Below, one piece after another: positions 8,339 through 15,906 of a stretch of DNA of 64,000 nucleotides. A model generated the notes under the pieces. The model saw nothing but the letters and a program-made list of their open reading frames with translations, was not told the DNA's origin and did not search any database. This DNA is from Candidatus Freyarchaeota archaeon (GTDB lineage: Archaea; Asgardarchaeota; Jordiarchaeia; Jordiarchaeales; Jordiarchaeaceae). Where the stretch lies: assembly GCA_030587365.1 (NCBI GenBank), contig JAUQZE010000046.1, forward strand, positions 1 through 64,000. Direction: 5' to 3'. A program made the position numbers and the translations under genes. Numbering within the stretch: position 1 is the stretch's first letter; each line of letters begins with the position of its first letter.

Positions 8339-10330
8339 TTGGTAAAAATAGGTGAAGTCAAAAAAGTAGCCGTGCTGGGTGCGGGCATTATGGGTCATGG
8401 TATAGCAGAGCTCGCAGCCTTGGCCGGCTATCAGACCACCCTCAGAGACATAAATCAGGAACTAGTCGATAAAGGAATGGAAAATATTAAGAAAAGCTTG
8501 GATAAATTCGCTGAAAAGAAAAGAATCAGCAAGGAAATGGCAGACCAATCTTGGTCTAGATTGAAGGGTGTAGTGGACCTAGATAAGGCTGTTAAAGACA
8601 CGGACTTTATTGTAGAAGCCGTACCCGAGGTTATGGATCTCAAAAAACAGGTCTACAAAGAACTGGATAAGAAGGCACCTAAGCACGCCATACTGGCAAC
8701 AAACACTAGCACTCTACCCATATCGGAAATCGCGAGTGCGACAAGCAGACCCGAAAAGGTTATCGGAATGCACTTCTTCAACCCGCCACCACTCATGCCC
8801 CTCGTGGAAATAATCCGAGGCGACAAAACGGATAATGAAACCACTCAGACCACAGCGGAAATGTCAAAGAAAATGGGCAAACAAGTGGTCATTTGCAGAA
8901 AAGATGTTCCCGGATTCATAGTTAACCGACTACTGGGGCCACTGCTAGCCGAAGCCGCCAGAACGGTAGAGAGAGGAGAAGCCAAAGTAGAGGAAATCGA
9001 CTCCGCTCTAGCCTACAAGATCGGATTACCAATGGGTATATTCCTAGTAGCTGACTACAGCGGCATAGACACCATAGTAAAAGCATCAGAAGAAACAAAG
9101 AAAAGAGACCCTCAGGCTCCCGGACCACAGAAACTCTTCGCGGAAAAAGCCAAGAAGGGAGAGTTCGGATGGAAGTCCGGAAAAGGTTTCTACGACTGGA
9201 GCAAGGGACGCCCCACAATACCCACGGGTGTCGGAGACAAGTTTGATCCCATACCACTCTTCGCCCCGGTCATTAACGCAGCAGCTTGGCTAATAAGAAA
9301 CGATGTCGCCGACCCGAAGGACATAGACGTAGGAGTTAAACTGGGCTTGGGCTATCCAAAGGGTCTCTGCGAGATGGCTGACGAGTGGGGAATAGACAAA
9401 ATAGTAAACATTCTCAAGGATAAACAAGCCAAATACGGAGAATACTACACGCCAGACCAATTACTGACTAAAACGGTTAGCGAAGGGAAGACCGGCGTTA
9501 AGGCCGGGGAAGGATTCTACGAATACGCCGCTGCTGCCGGTGCGGGATGGACGTACAAGGCCACCATCTTTAAGAGGGAACCACCATTCGCCTGGTTAAC
9601 CTTTAACCGACCTCAGAGGCTGAACTCCATAAGCCCCGAACTAACTATGGATCTTGACCACTGTCTGGACGAGCTGTGGAACGATGAGGAGGTAAAGGTG
9701 CTCATACTCACTGGTGCAGGCGACAGAGCCTTCTGCGCAGGAGCCGACATCTCAGGATTCAAGGGCGGAACACCGAACATGGCATTTGAGGTGACCCGCA
9801 GACTGCAAACGGTTACCACTAAAATGGAGAAATTCCCAAAGCCAATAATAGCCGCGATTAATGGCTTCGCCCTGGGCGGCGGACTGGAAATCGCTATGGC
9901 CTGTGACTTCAGACTTGCAGTCGAAAGTGCAACCTTCGGACAGCCCGAAATAATGCTGGGAATAATGCCGGGCGCCGGCGGAACCCAGAGACTATCAAAG
10001 TACGTCGGGTTGGGCCGAGCAAAGGAAATGATTATGCTGGGAGACCGAATAAACGCCGAAGAGGCACAGAGAATAGGCTTAATCAACAGAGCCTTCCCTG
10101 CAGACAAGTTTGAGCAGGAAGTGAAAACCTTCGCAATGAGAGTAGCTGCAGGTCCACCAATAGCGCTCAAAATGGCCAAGTACGCGGTAAACTATGGAAC
10201 AGAAGTACCACTCGACATCGGACTAATATTAGAATCCGGATTGTTCGGCGTTCTTTTCGGAACAGAAGACATGGTAGAGGGCACCACCGCCTTCCTAGAA
10301 AAGAGATTCCCGAAGTTCAAAGGAAAATAA
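8339..10330 (+). CDS. Bifunctional 3-hydroxyacyl-CoA dehydrogenase / enoyl-CoA hydratase
   Basis: The fusion catalyses hydration of a 2-enoyl-CoA and NAD-dependent oxidation of the resulting (S)-3-hydroxyacyl-CoA. Domains in order: Rossmann NAD-binding domain (VLGAGIMGHGIAE), catalytic region with HFFNPPPLMPLVEII (catalytic His), two C-terminal HCDH domains, then a crotonase domain from about residue 400. The crotonase has the oxyanion-hole sequence AFCAGADISGF and both hydratase glutamates (GGGLEIAMACD and QPEIMLG). This is the archaeal order, as in the Sulfolobales crotonyl-CoA hydratase/dehydrogenase, and the reverse of bacterial FadB. The TTG at 8339, 7 nt after GGGGAG, is chosen as start; the frame opens at 8324. 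It could serve beta-oxidation or the reverse direction. Confidence 0.93.
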   Translation: MVKIGEVKKVAVLGAGIMGHGIAELAALAGYQTTLRDINQELVDKGMENIKKSLDKFAEKKRISKEMADQSWSRLKGVVDLDKAVKDTDFIVEAVPEVMDLKKQVYKELDKKAPKHAILATNTSTLPISEIASATSRPEKVIGMHFFNPPPLMPLVEIIRGDKTDNETTQTTAEMSKKMGKQVVICRKDVPGFIVNRLLGPLLAEAARTVERGEAKVEEIDSALAYKIGLPMGIFLVADYSGIDTIVKASEETKKRDPQAPGPQKLFAEKAKKGEFGWKSGKGFYDWSKGRPTIPTGVGDKFDPIPLFAPVINAAAWLIRNDVADPKDIDVGVKLGLGYPKGLCEMADEWGIDKIVNILKDKQAKYGEYYTPDQLLTKTVSEGKTGVKAGEGFYEYAAAAGAGWTYKATIFKREPPFAWLTFNRPQRLNSISPELTMDLDHCLDELWNDEEVKVLILTGAGDRAFCAGADISGFKGGTPNMAFEVTRRLQTVTTKMEKFPKPIIAAINGFALGGGLEIAMACDFRLAVESATFGQPEIMLGIMPGAGGTQRLSKYVGLGRAKEMIMLGDRINAEEAQRIGLINRAFPADKFEQEVKTFAMRVAAGPPIALKMAKYAVNYGTEVPLDIGLILESGLFGVLFGTEDMVEGTTAFLEKRFPKFKGK

Positions 10331-10440
10331 AAACAACCTTCCTTCCCCTTTTATTTTTGAGTTTATGTTTTTGAATGAGAGAATGTCGTTAAGATGATAA
10401 ACCCATAATTATAAAAATCAGGTTTAAAAAGGATTCTTCC

Positions 10441-10501
10441 TGAGTGTGGAGATCTACCGTACAGTAGATAGTTCACGCCTTTTTGGGTGAAAAGTTTTTT
10501 T
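10441..10501 (+). ncRNA. Candidate small RNA or structured terminator
   Basis: A TATA-like GGTTTAAAAAGG at 10421-10432 is followed about 20 bp later by the stem ATCTAC (10452-10457) / GTAGAT (10464-10469). Next comes a second stem TTCAC-CC (10472-10479, one bulged G) / GGGTGAA (10485-10491), then T7 (10495-10501). Promoter, stem, and stem followed by a U-tract within 80 bp is the layout of a short independent transcript. It may equally be a processed end of the upstream mRNA. Confidence 0.35.
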
Positions 10502-10583
10502 AAGAGTTTTGAGAGAAGTTTAGCTGAAAGGAAGCCTTCGGAAACAATTTATTTATTTTAGTGGCTTATTTGAGGCGATTGTC

Positions 10584-11102
10584 TTGTCAAGAGATGAACT
10601 TAAGCGTTTAATTCTTGAGAAAGGAGTTGTAAGGGGTAAACCAATAATTCTTTCAAGTACACGCATGAGCAACTTTTACTTCAACATAAGACCCATAGCC
10701 CTCGACCCAGCTGGCTGTAAACTGATTGCCGAGATTATGGTGCCCAAGATTAAGCAGTACAACGCCGACTGTGTTGGGGGAACCGAGGATAGCTCGCTTC
10801 CCATAATTTCAGCGATATGCGCGTTGGGGGGAATTCCCGGTTTCTTCGTGCGCAAACAAACCCAAAAGTATGGATTAAGGGAACAGATTGAGGGCAACCT
10901 CGGAAAGAGGGCTGTTCTGGTGGATGACGTAGCCACAAGCGGAGAATCACTCCTCAACGTGTCCAAAACTGTGAGAGAAATGGGATGCGAGGTGGAGCAC
11001 GCAGTAACCATCGTTGACTTGCTAGAAGGAGCCAAGGAGAGACTAGCATCCTACGGCGTTAAACTCGAATCCATCTTTGACAGAGAAGATTTCAACTTCT
11101 GA
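10584..11102 (+). CDS. pyrE: Orotate phosphoribosyltransferase
   Basis: The enzyme joins orotate and PRPP to give OMP in UMP synthesis. The PRPP-binding motif AVLVDDVATSGESLL is clear. The flexible-loop region (FFVRKQTQKYGLREQIEG) carries the catalytic Lys and Arg. The 172-residue length fits archaeal PyrE. The TTG start follows GAGGCG at 10573-10578. A TATA-like ATTTATTTA lies at about 10548-10556. The gene stands alone, without other pyrimidine genes nearby. Confidence 0.9.
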   Translation: MSRDELKRLILEKGVVRGKPIILSSTRMSNFYFNIRPIALDPAGCKLIAEIMVPKIKQYNADCVGGTEDSSLPIISAICALGGIPGFFVRKQTQKYGLREQIEGNLGKRAVLVDDVATSGESLLNVSKTVREMGCEVEHAVTIVDLLEGAKERLASYGVKLESIFDREDFNF

Positions 11103-11635
11103 CACTCTACTTTTTCGCCATTCCGCCTACTACTTCCAACTCTTAACCTAAAACTACTCTGAAGCGCTGTGTTTCTCCCAATCGGTTCTGAGATTGGCAG
11201 AGGCGAAAACACTACTAAAAGAAAAAAGAAATCAGGCTTCCTACGCATAACTACTCTTTTTATTGTAGAAATAGAATCTTACTTAAAAATAGAATTTTTG
11301 GATGTGCTCGAAGTAACCGAAAAGCTTAGTGTTCAAATTGATTCCTCTATATGGATACCTGACTCTTTCAAAGTTGGTCGGTTGCAGGTTATAGCTACTC
11401 TCTTTATAACAGAGATAATTAGACTAATGGTTTCGCTGTAATGTGTTTCAATAACTGTTATTAAAAGTCATTCCTTTAGGTTTTGTTCGTTTAATCTGCC
11501 TATTCACCCTCTTAGTACTAGCTCTAATAATTTTTGATATCAAGTGCCCTTTTCGAAATATTTTTATATATTTAAAATATTTTTATATAATTAATATGGC
11601 TATTTTTGATAAAAATGCAAGGGGAGAATATCTAA
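11103..11635. other. Intergenic region containing an IS relic
   Basis: No believable gene. A 90-codon frame (11169-11441) runs through the IS relic and is not accepted. Near 11560-11590 the DNA is very AT-rich (repeated ATATTTTTATATA), giving the promoter for the membrane gene that follows. Confidence 0.45.
11231..11315 (-). mobile_element. Truncated IS end (relic of the IS at 40.9-42.2 kb)
   Basis: This stretch aligns with 42148-42229, the start of the transposase gene and the outer IS end. Shared blocks include AGGCTTCCTACGYATAACT, AATAGAATMTTACTTAAAAA and TTTTTGGAYGTGCTC. Only the promoter-side end survives; no transposase body is present to its left. A 3-bp deletion and scattered substitutions show that it is old. 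It shows that this IS family once moved in the host chromosome, not only in the integrated element. Confidence 0.65.
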
Positions 11636-12391
11636 ATGGGTGTTCACAGACCGGTTGGCATAATTGCGTTAGCCATAATCCTCATGATTGTGGCAATGCT
11701 GGGAATTATCGGAGGAATAACACTTTTGCCTGGGCTTGCTCTAGAAGAATCTGTTCTGCAATTGCAACAAAGTTTGTTTAACATCTGGACCTATTCCTAC
11801 TACTACGAAACTGGCTATTTTCCTATGGAATTCGTTGGAATTGGAATGGTTTATGCTGAGCGCGAAAGATTCCTTTTCTTCTTGACATCAGTGGCTTGGA
11901 TTGGTTTTATTTTTGGGGGAGTAAGTCTCCCTACTAGTATCGGCTTGCTCAGCATGAAGAAATGGGGACGTTATCTCGCTATAATAACTGGAGTGCTCAC
12001 AATAATAGTCGGTATTTTCATAATTTTGGTGACGCTGGAAATTTTCCCAGAATTAAGGATTGCAAATGATATCGAAGAACAAATCTCACCAATTCTACTT
12101 CTACTTGGATTAGGTGTTTCGATGGGTGGAATAGTGGTGGTTGCATACCTGCTGGGCGAGGTAAAATGGAGACGTTATCTTGCTATAATAACTGGAGTAC
12201 TCACAATAATAGTCGGTATTTCCATAATTTTGGTGACGCTTTTGGCGACGCTGGAAATTTTTCCAGATTTAGGAATTGCAAATGATATCGAAGAACAAAT
12301 CTTACCAATTCTACTTGGATTAGGTGTTTCGATGAGTGGAATAGTGGTGGTTGCATACCTGCTGGGCGAGGTAAAATACAATTTTGAATAG
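11636..12391 (+). CDS. Multi-pass membrane protein with internal duplication
   Basis: A 251-residue, strongly hydrophobic protein with about seven membrane segments. The C-terminal half is two copies of a ~70-residue unit beginning RYLAIITGVLTIIVGI and ending VVVAYLLGEVK. The copies are almost identical in DNA, so the duplication is recent. The ATG at 11636 follows GGGGAG at 11622-11627. No known family is recognised. It has no partner gene and its own AT-rich promoter. Confidence 0.7.
   Translation: MGVHRPVGIIALAIILMIVAMLGIIGGITLLPGLALEESVLQLQQSLFNIWTYSYYYETGYFPMEFVGIGMVYAERERFLFFLTSVAWIGFIFGGVSLPTSIGLLSMKKWGRYLAIITGVLTIIVGIFIILVTLEIFPELRIANDIEEQISPILLLLGLGVSMGGIVVVAYLLGEVKWRRYLAIITGVLTIIVGISIILVTLLATLEIFPDLGIANDIEEQILPILLGLGVSMSGIVVVAYLLGEVKYNFE
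11960..12378 (+). repeat. Two tandem near-identical ~205-bp coding repeats
   Basis: Unit 1 runs from about 11960 to 12163 and unit 2 from about 12164 to 12378. They differ by a few substitutions, a 12-bp insertion in unit 2 (an extra copy of the Leu-Ala-Thr codons) and a 6-bp difference in the CTACTT repeat. All length changes are multiples of three, so the reading frame is kept. Confidence 0.85.
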
Positions 12392-12492
12392 GGGGATATT
12401 CCTTCCTACCCCGATTTTTTCAAGAAATGTTCTAAATGCGATAATATAATAATTCGCTTTTTAATGGTGTAATGATTGTTTTTAAAAAATAT

Positions 12493-12545
12493 AGGACTTA
12501 CTCAGTTGGGCTAAGGATGTATGTGGGGTTTGCTAAGTAAGTCCT
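12493..12545. other. Perfect 10-bp inverted repeat with 33-nt loop
   Basis: AGGACTTACT (12493-12502) pairs with AGTAAGTCCT (12536-12545). The loop includes CAGTTGGGCTAAGG, which resembles a tRNA D-arm, but the span is only 53 nt with no anticodon or T arm. It lies about 100 bp before the next gene, upstream of that gene's own TATA element (GGATTTAAAT, about 12573-12582). It may be a small structured RNA, a terminator stem or an IS scar. Confidence 0.4.
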
Positions 12546-12646
12546 GACGGCTTCCATTTATAGCTGGAGAAGGATTTAAATCAACTGCGTAACTCCTAAT
12601 TCGATAGAATCTTGTTAACAAATAAAACGAAGAAGGAGGTTTTTGT

Positions 12647-13468
12647 ATGCCTTATAAGAAAATTCTTTACGAGAAGGATGGGCACATCGTAACTATTACA
12701 CTTAATCGTCCTGAGGTTCACAACGCTCTCAACTGGGAAACCGCCCAAGAACTCCATAAAGCATGGCAAACGTTTCGAGACGACAAGGATGCCTACGTCG
12801 CCATCATGACCGGAGCCGGAGACAAAGCTTTCTGTAGCGGATGGGACCTGAAAGACGCCGCCCTCTTAACTGGAGTCCTCGGGGAACTCAGGGACTACGA
12901 CAAATATCGGATTCACATCTACAACTCTCCTGGACCTTGCGGCTATACTCGTCGTTTGGACATCTTCAAGCCCACTATTGGTGCTATCAACGGCTACTGC
13001 TTCGCTGCAGGCTTTGAAACCGCCTTGTCCCTCGACATTCGCATTGCCTCCGAAAACGCTGAATTCGGCATGCTGGAGCGACGGTGGAACATCGTTCTTG
13101 CTGACGGCGGCACCGTAAGGCTTCCCCTAATAGTTGGGTTCGCCCGAGCCCTAGAACTTGCCATTACTGGAAGACGCTTCAACGCTCAGGAGGCGTTGCG
13201 TATTGGATTGGTTACAGAGGTAGTGCCTCAGAAGAAGCTTATGGACAGGGCTCGTGAACTGGCGGAGTCTATCTGCGAATTTCCACAAGGAGCCATTCGA
13301 TCAGACAAGGAGGCTATAATTAGAGGGATTGGACGCCCCCTTGAAGAGGCTCTACACATCGAGGCAGAAATGGCAATGTCCATGTTTATGAGAGGCGATA
13401 CGTTCAGCGAAGGAGCCAAAGCCTTTATAGAGAAACGCAAGCCGGATTGGAAACAACAAGGTCTATAG
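12647..13468 (+). CDS. Enoyl-CoA hydratase/isomerase family protein
   Basis: A 273-residue crotonase. The oxyanion-hole region AFCSGWDLKD and the second motif GYCFAAGFETALSLDIRIA are in place. The two acid residues appear as GFETA (Glu) and MLERRWNI (Glu), as in many hydratases. The usual Gly-Gly-Gly is Ala-Ala-Gly, so substrate range may differ. A strong ribosome site (GAAGGAGGT) precedes the ATG. It is a separate transcript from the fused hydratase. Substrate cannot be told from sequence. Confidence 0.87.
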   Translation: MPYKKILYEKDGHIVTITLNRPEVHNALNWETAQELHKAWQTFRDDKDAYVAIMTGAGDKAFCSGWDLKDAALLTGVLGELRDYDKYRIHIYNSPGPCGYTRRLDIFKPTIGAINGYCFAAGFETALSLDIRIASENAEFGMLERRWNIVLADGGTVRLPLIVGFARALELAITGRRFNAQEALRIGLVTEVVPQKKLMDRARELAESICEFPQGAIRSDKEAIIRGIGRPLEEALHIEAEMAMSMFMRGDTFSEGAKAFIEKRKPDWKQQGL

Positions 13469-13665
13469 TAACAGAGCCTTAAAATCATCCAAAAATTCTT
13501 TGAATTTGGATAAGATAATCACTGCATTGACGGAGTCTGAGCAAGAAGACATGAGTAAGAAGATAGAAACGATTAAGAAAAAGAATAATGGTTATCAAAT
13601 AAACTAGTAACAAGATGTTATAAGACATAGAGAAATATTTTCCTAAAATGTTTAGGAGGAATTTT

Positions 13666-14448
13666 GTGAAGAAGCTGGAAACTATTCTAATTGAGAAGGA
13701 AGACGGTATAGGTAGGATTACTCTTAACAGGCCTGAGAAGAAAAATGCTATAAACGTTGAAATGTTCGGCGAGATCGGGGAAGCCGCGAGGATGGTCTCC
13801 GACGATAGTGAGGTGAAGGTTGTGATTGTGACTGGTGCGGGGTCGGTTTTCTCCGCGGGTATAGACTTTACCGCCATGGGAGCCCTCGGAAGCGCGTCTT
13901 CCCTAGGTTTTAGGGACATGTTGAGAAAGTTCCAAGTGGGTTGGAGCCTGCTTGAGAACATTGAGAAACCGGTCATAGCGGCTATTAACGGCGCAGCTAT
14001 TGGCGGTGGACTGGAAATCGCACTCTGCTGCGATATCCGGGTAGCGGCTGATAATTCGAGAATGGGTATCCCAGAGGTTTGCTTTGGCCTCGTGCCAGAC
14101 CTTGGAGGCGCTCAGAGGCTTCCCAGAATAGTTGGGCTTGGAAGAGCAAAAGAACTCATATTCACGGGCAGAATTATAGACGCAGCAGAAGCCGAGAGAA
14201 TAGGACTGGTAAACAAGGTTGTGCCAGCAGAAAAACTTATGGAAGCAGCCATGGAGGTGGCGAACGAAATTAAGGACAACGGCCTAATCGCAGTCGGTCT
14301 CGCCAAGAAAATTGCAAACAAATCCCTAGAAGTAGACCTCGAAACGGTACTCGAATACACCGTACTCGCTCAGGATATATGCATTAGAACAGAGGATATT
14401 GGAAAACTCTTTACACGATACATGGAAAAGAAAAGCAGAAAAAAGTAG
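13666..14448 (+). CDS. Enoyl-CoA hydratase
   Basis: A ~260-residue crotonase with VFSAGIDFTAMG (oxyanion hole), AIGGGLEIALCCDIR (first catalytic Glu) and GIPEVCFGLVPDLGG (second catalytic Glu). Both glutamates make hydratase activity likely. The frame opens at ATG 13648, but AGGAGG at 13654-13659 lies inside that extension and places the start at GTG 13666. A terminal MEKKSRKK tail is basic. Together with the preceding crotonase it adds to the acyl-CoA-processing set of this region. Confidence 0.88.
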   Translation: MKKLETILIEKEDGIGRITLNRPEKKNAINVEMFGEIGEAARMVSDDSEVKVVIVTGAGSVFSAGIDFTAMGALGSASSLGFRDMLRKFQVGWSLLENIEKPVIAAINGAAIGGGLEIALCCDIRVAADNSRMGIPEVCFGLVPDLGGAQRLPRIVGLGRAKELIFTGRIIDAAEAERIGLVNKVVPAEKLMEAAMEVANEIKDNGLIAVGLAKKIANKSLEVDLETVLEYTVLAQDICIRTEDIGKLFTRYMEKKSRKK

Positions 14449-14491
14449 CTGACTTTAGCTTAATTTTCAAAAATACGATTGTAATGAGGAA

Positions 14492-14500
14492 AGCTTTTAT
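14492..14500 (+). promoter_or_regulatory. TATA element of the second PIN/antitoxin module
   Basis: CTTTTATAA lies about 28 bp before the ATG at 14525, so the transcript is probably leaderless, starting at or near the initiator codon. Confidence 0.5.
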
Positions 14501-14524
14501 AAGACAATTATTACAATAGAATAC

Positions 14525-15037
14525 ATGAAGCTGGTTATAGATTCAGACTCCCTAATTAAATTAACTAAGGCGGGTGCAAAGGATATACTTTTGGATAACA
14601 TTGAAGCGTATATTCCCCCTAAAGTTAGAGAGGAGTGTGTCACTGTCGCGAAGGGAGAGGGTTTCGCTGATGCTTTTGAAATAGATGAAAACCTGAAGAA
14701 AAAAAGAATTAAAGAGAGTGAACCAGCTAGAACTCAAGATGTTGAGGAGGAAGTGAAACATCTTGGTTTAGGCGGAGGAGAAGCGGATGTTTTCCGCCTG
14801 TACAGGACTGGGGAATTTGACATGGTGTCCACTGATGACTCTATGTTTATCAGAATTCTCGATGAGTTTGGTATCCCCTACCTCACACCGTCCGCGGTTA
14901 TTCTCTACATTTATTGGAGAGGAGTTCTAAGCTTAGAGAAGATTAGAGAAATCCTGAAGAAGTTGAGAGATCTTGTCTCCGAGGAGGAGTACCATCTCAC
15001 AATGGACGAATTAGGAGGTGAAGAAAATGAAAACTAA
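14525..15037 (+). CDS. PIN-domain protein, probable toxin
   Basis: The N-terminus (KLVIDSDSLIKLTKAG) has the first PIN Asp. GGGEADVFRLYRTG carries the conserved Glu-Ala motif, and DMVSTDDSMF the later Asp pair. It is 170 residues long and probably a ribonuclease. The gene order is toxin first and antitoxin second, the reverse of the 6.1-6.9 kb module. Overlap with the following gene places the antitoxin's ribosome site inside this gene. Confidence 0.75.
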   Translation: MKLVIDSDSLIKLTKAGAKDILLDNIEAYIPPKVREECVTVAKGEGFADAFEIDENLKKKRIKESEPARTQDVEEEVKHLGLGGGEADVFRLYRTGEFDMVSTDDSMFIRILDEFGIPYLTPSAVILYIYWRGVLSLEKIREILKKLRDLVSEEEYHLTMDELGGEENEN

Positions 15038-15320
15038 GACCATAAGATTGCCCGAAGAAATCTTGAGGGGGATATCCTACAGAGCGGAGATGGAAGACAT
15101 AGAGGAATCCACAGCTATCCGAAAACTCTTAAGGGAGGGACTAATGGAATACGCTACAAAACTGTACAGGGATGGAGAAATCTCTCTGGGGGAAGCCGCA
15201 ACACTCTCCGGAGTCAGCCTGAGAAAAATGCTGGAAACACTCCTAAACAAGGGGATCAGAGGAAATGTGACCCTAAACCAGCAGAGAAAATCCCTAGAAC
15301 ACGCAAAAAAACTCAAATAA
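15027..15320 (+). CDS. UPF0175-like antitoxin with ribbon-helix-helix start
   Basis: A protein of about 97 residues. MKTKTIRLPEEILRGISYRA is a ribbon-helix-helix strand-helix start. YRDGEISLGEAATLSGVSLRKML is the UPF0175 helix-turn-helix segment, similar to the antitoxin at 6071-6376. The ATG at 15027 is 8 nt after AGGAGG; the frame also opens at GTG 15018. It should pair with the PIN protein encoded just upstream. Confidence 0.77.
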   Translation: MKTKTIRLPEEILRGISYRAEMEDIEESTAIRKLLREGLMEYATKLYRDGEISLGEAATLSGVSLRKMLETLLNKGIRGNVTLNQQRKSLEHAKKLK

Positions 15321-15418
15321 ATCCCAGCCTCCCACTTATAACATTTTATGTGTGCGTAAATGTTTTTGATGAAAATAAAAACAGAAAAAGGGGAGGATGA
15401 TTGCCTCCTTTGTTCTTT

Positions 15419-15892
15419 TTACGCGAGTTTGAAGTATTTTATATCCATGATTTCCCCTACGGTTTTGTCCTTCCAGACAGCCTGTACTTTAGCTCCCACT
15501 TTTATTTGTTTTTTAACCTTATCGAGGTCTGTCAGGTCTATTCCGCCCAGATAGTGGTGGAAAGAGCTATCAGCGCCATCAAGTTTTATACGTGCTATGA
15601 TGTATGGCGGTTGCGCTGGTTGTTGAATGAAGGGATATTTGACAAGTGTCCAGGCTTCCAAGGTTCCCTTATCGCTGACCTCAACCCAATCCTTTAAATC
15701 CACAAAGCATGTTGAACAGAATTTTCTACCCGGAACAAAAACCTTACCACACTTAGGGCACTTGGTTCCCATTATTTTCTTGTTCTTCATTCCTTGGAAA
15801 AACTTTAAACCAGCCTCACCAATAGACCAACGATAGGGGAGCTGGACAACCCCCGGTCTTACAGCTTTAACTTCTTCCTCAGCCATTTTCAT
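15419..15892 (-). CDS. DUF35 OB-fold/zinc-ribbon acyl-CoA-binding protein
   Basis: The N-terminal helices (YRWSIGEAGLKFFQGMKNKK) and a full zinc ribbon (CPKCGKVFVPGRKFCSTC) precede an OB-fold (LEAWTLVKYPFIQQPAQPPYIIARI). Proteins of this family bind CoA esters and form complexes with thiolase-fold enzymes, as in archaeal thiolase/HMG-CoA synthase complexes and steroid-side-chain aldolases. It is the last gene of a three-gene minus-strand operon, 14 bp after the thiolase-like gene. The ATG at 15892 is 5 nt after GGAGG. Confidence 0.87.
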   Translation of the reverse strand: MKMAEEEVKAVRPGVVQLPYRWSIGEAGLKFFQGMKNKKIMGTKCPKCGKVFVPGRKFCSTCFVDLKDWVEVSDKGTLEAWTLVKYPFIQQPAQPPYIIARIKLDGADSSFHHYLGGIDLTDLDKVKKQIKVGAKVQAVWKDKTVGEIMDIKYFKLA

Positions 15893-15906
15893 CAATCCTC
15901 CCTTTT

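Noticed and set aside
9613..10179. 188-codon minus-strand frame within the crotonase domain
   Set aside because: Antisense shadow of a highly conserved domain.
11169..11441. 90-codon frame after pyrE
   Set aside because: It crosses the IS relic, has no ribosome site, and its middle is explained by IS non-coding DNA.
12493..12545. Possible tRNA or tRNA fragment
   Set aside because: The stem and D-arm-like bases are there, but 53 nt leaves no anticodon or T arm.
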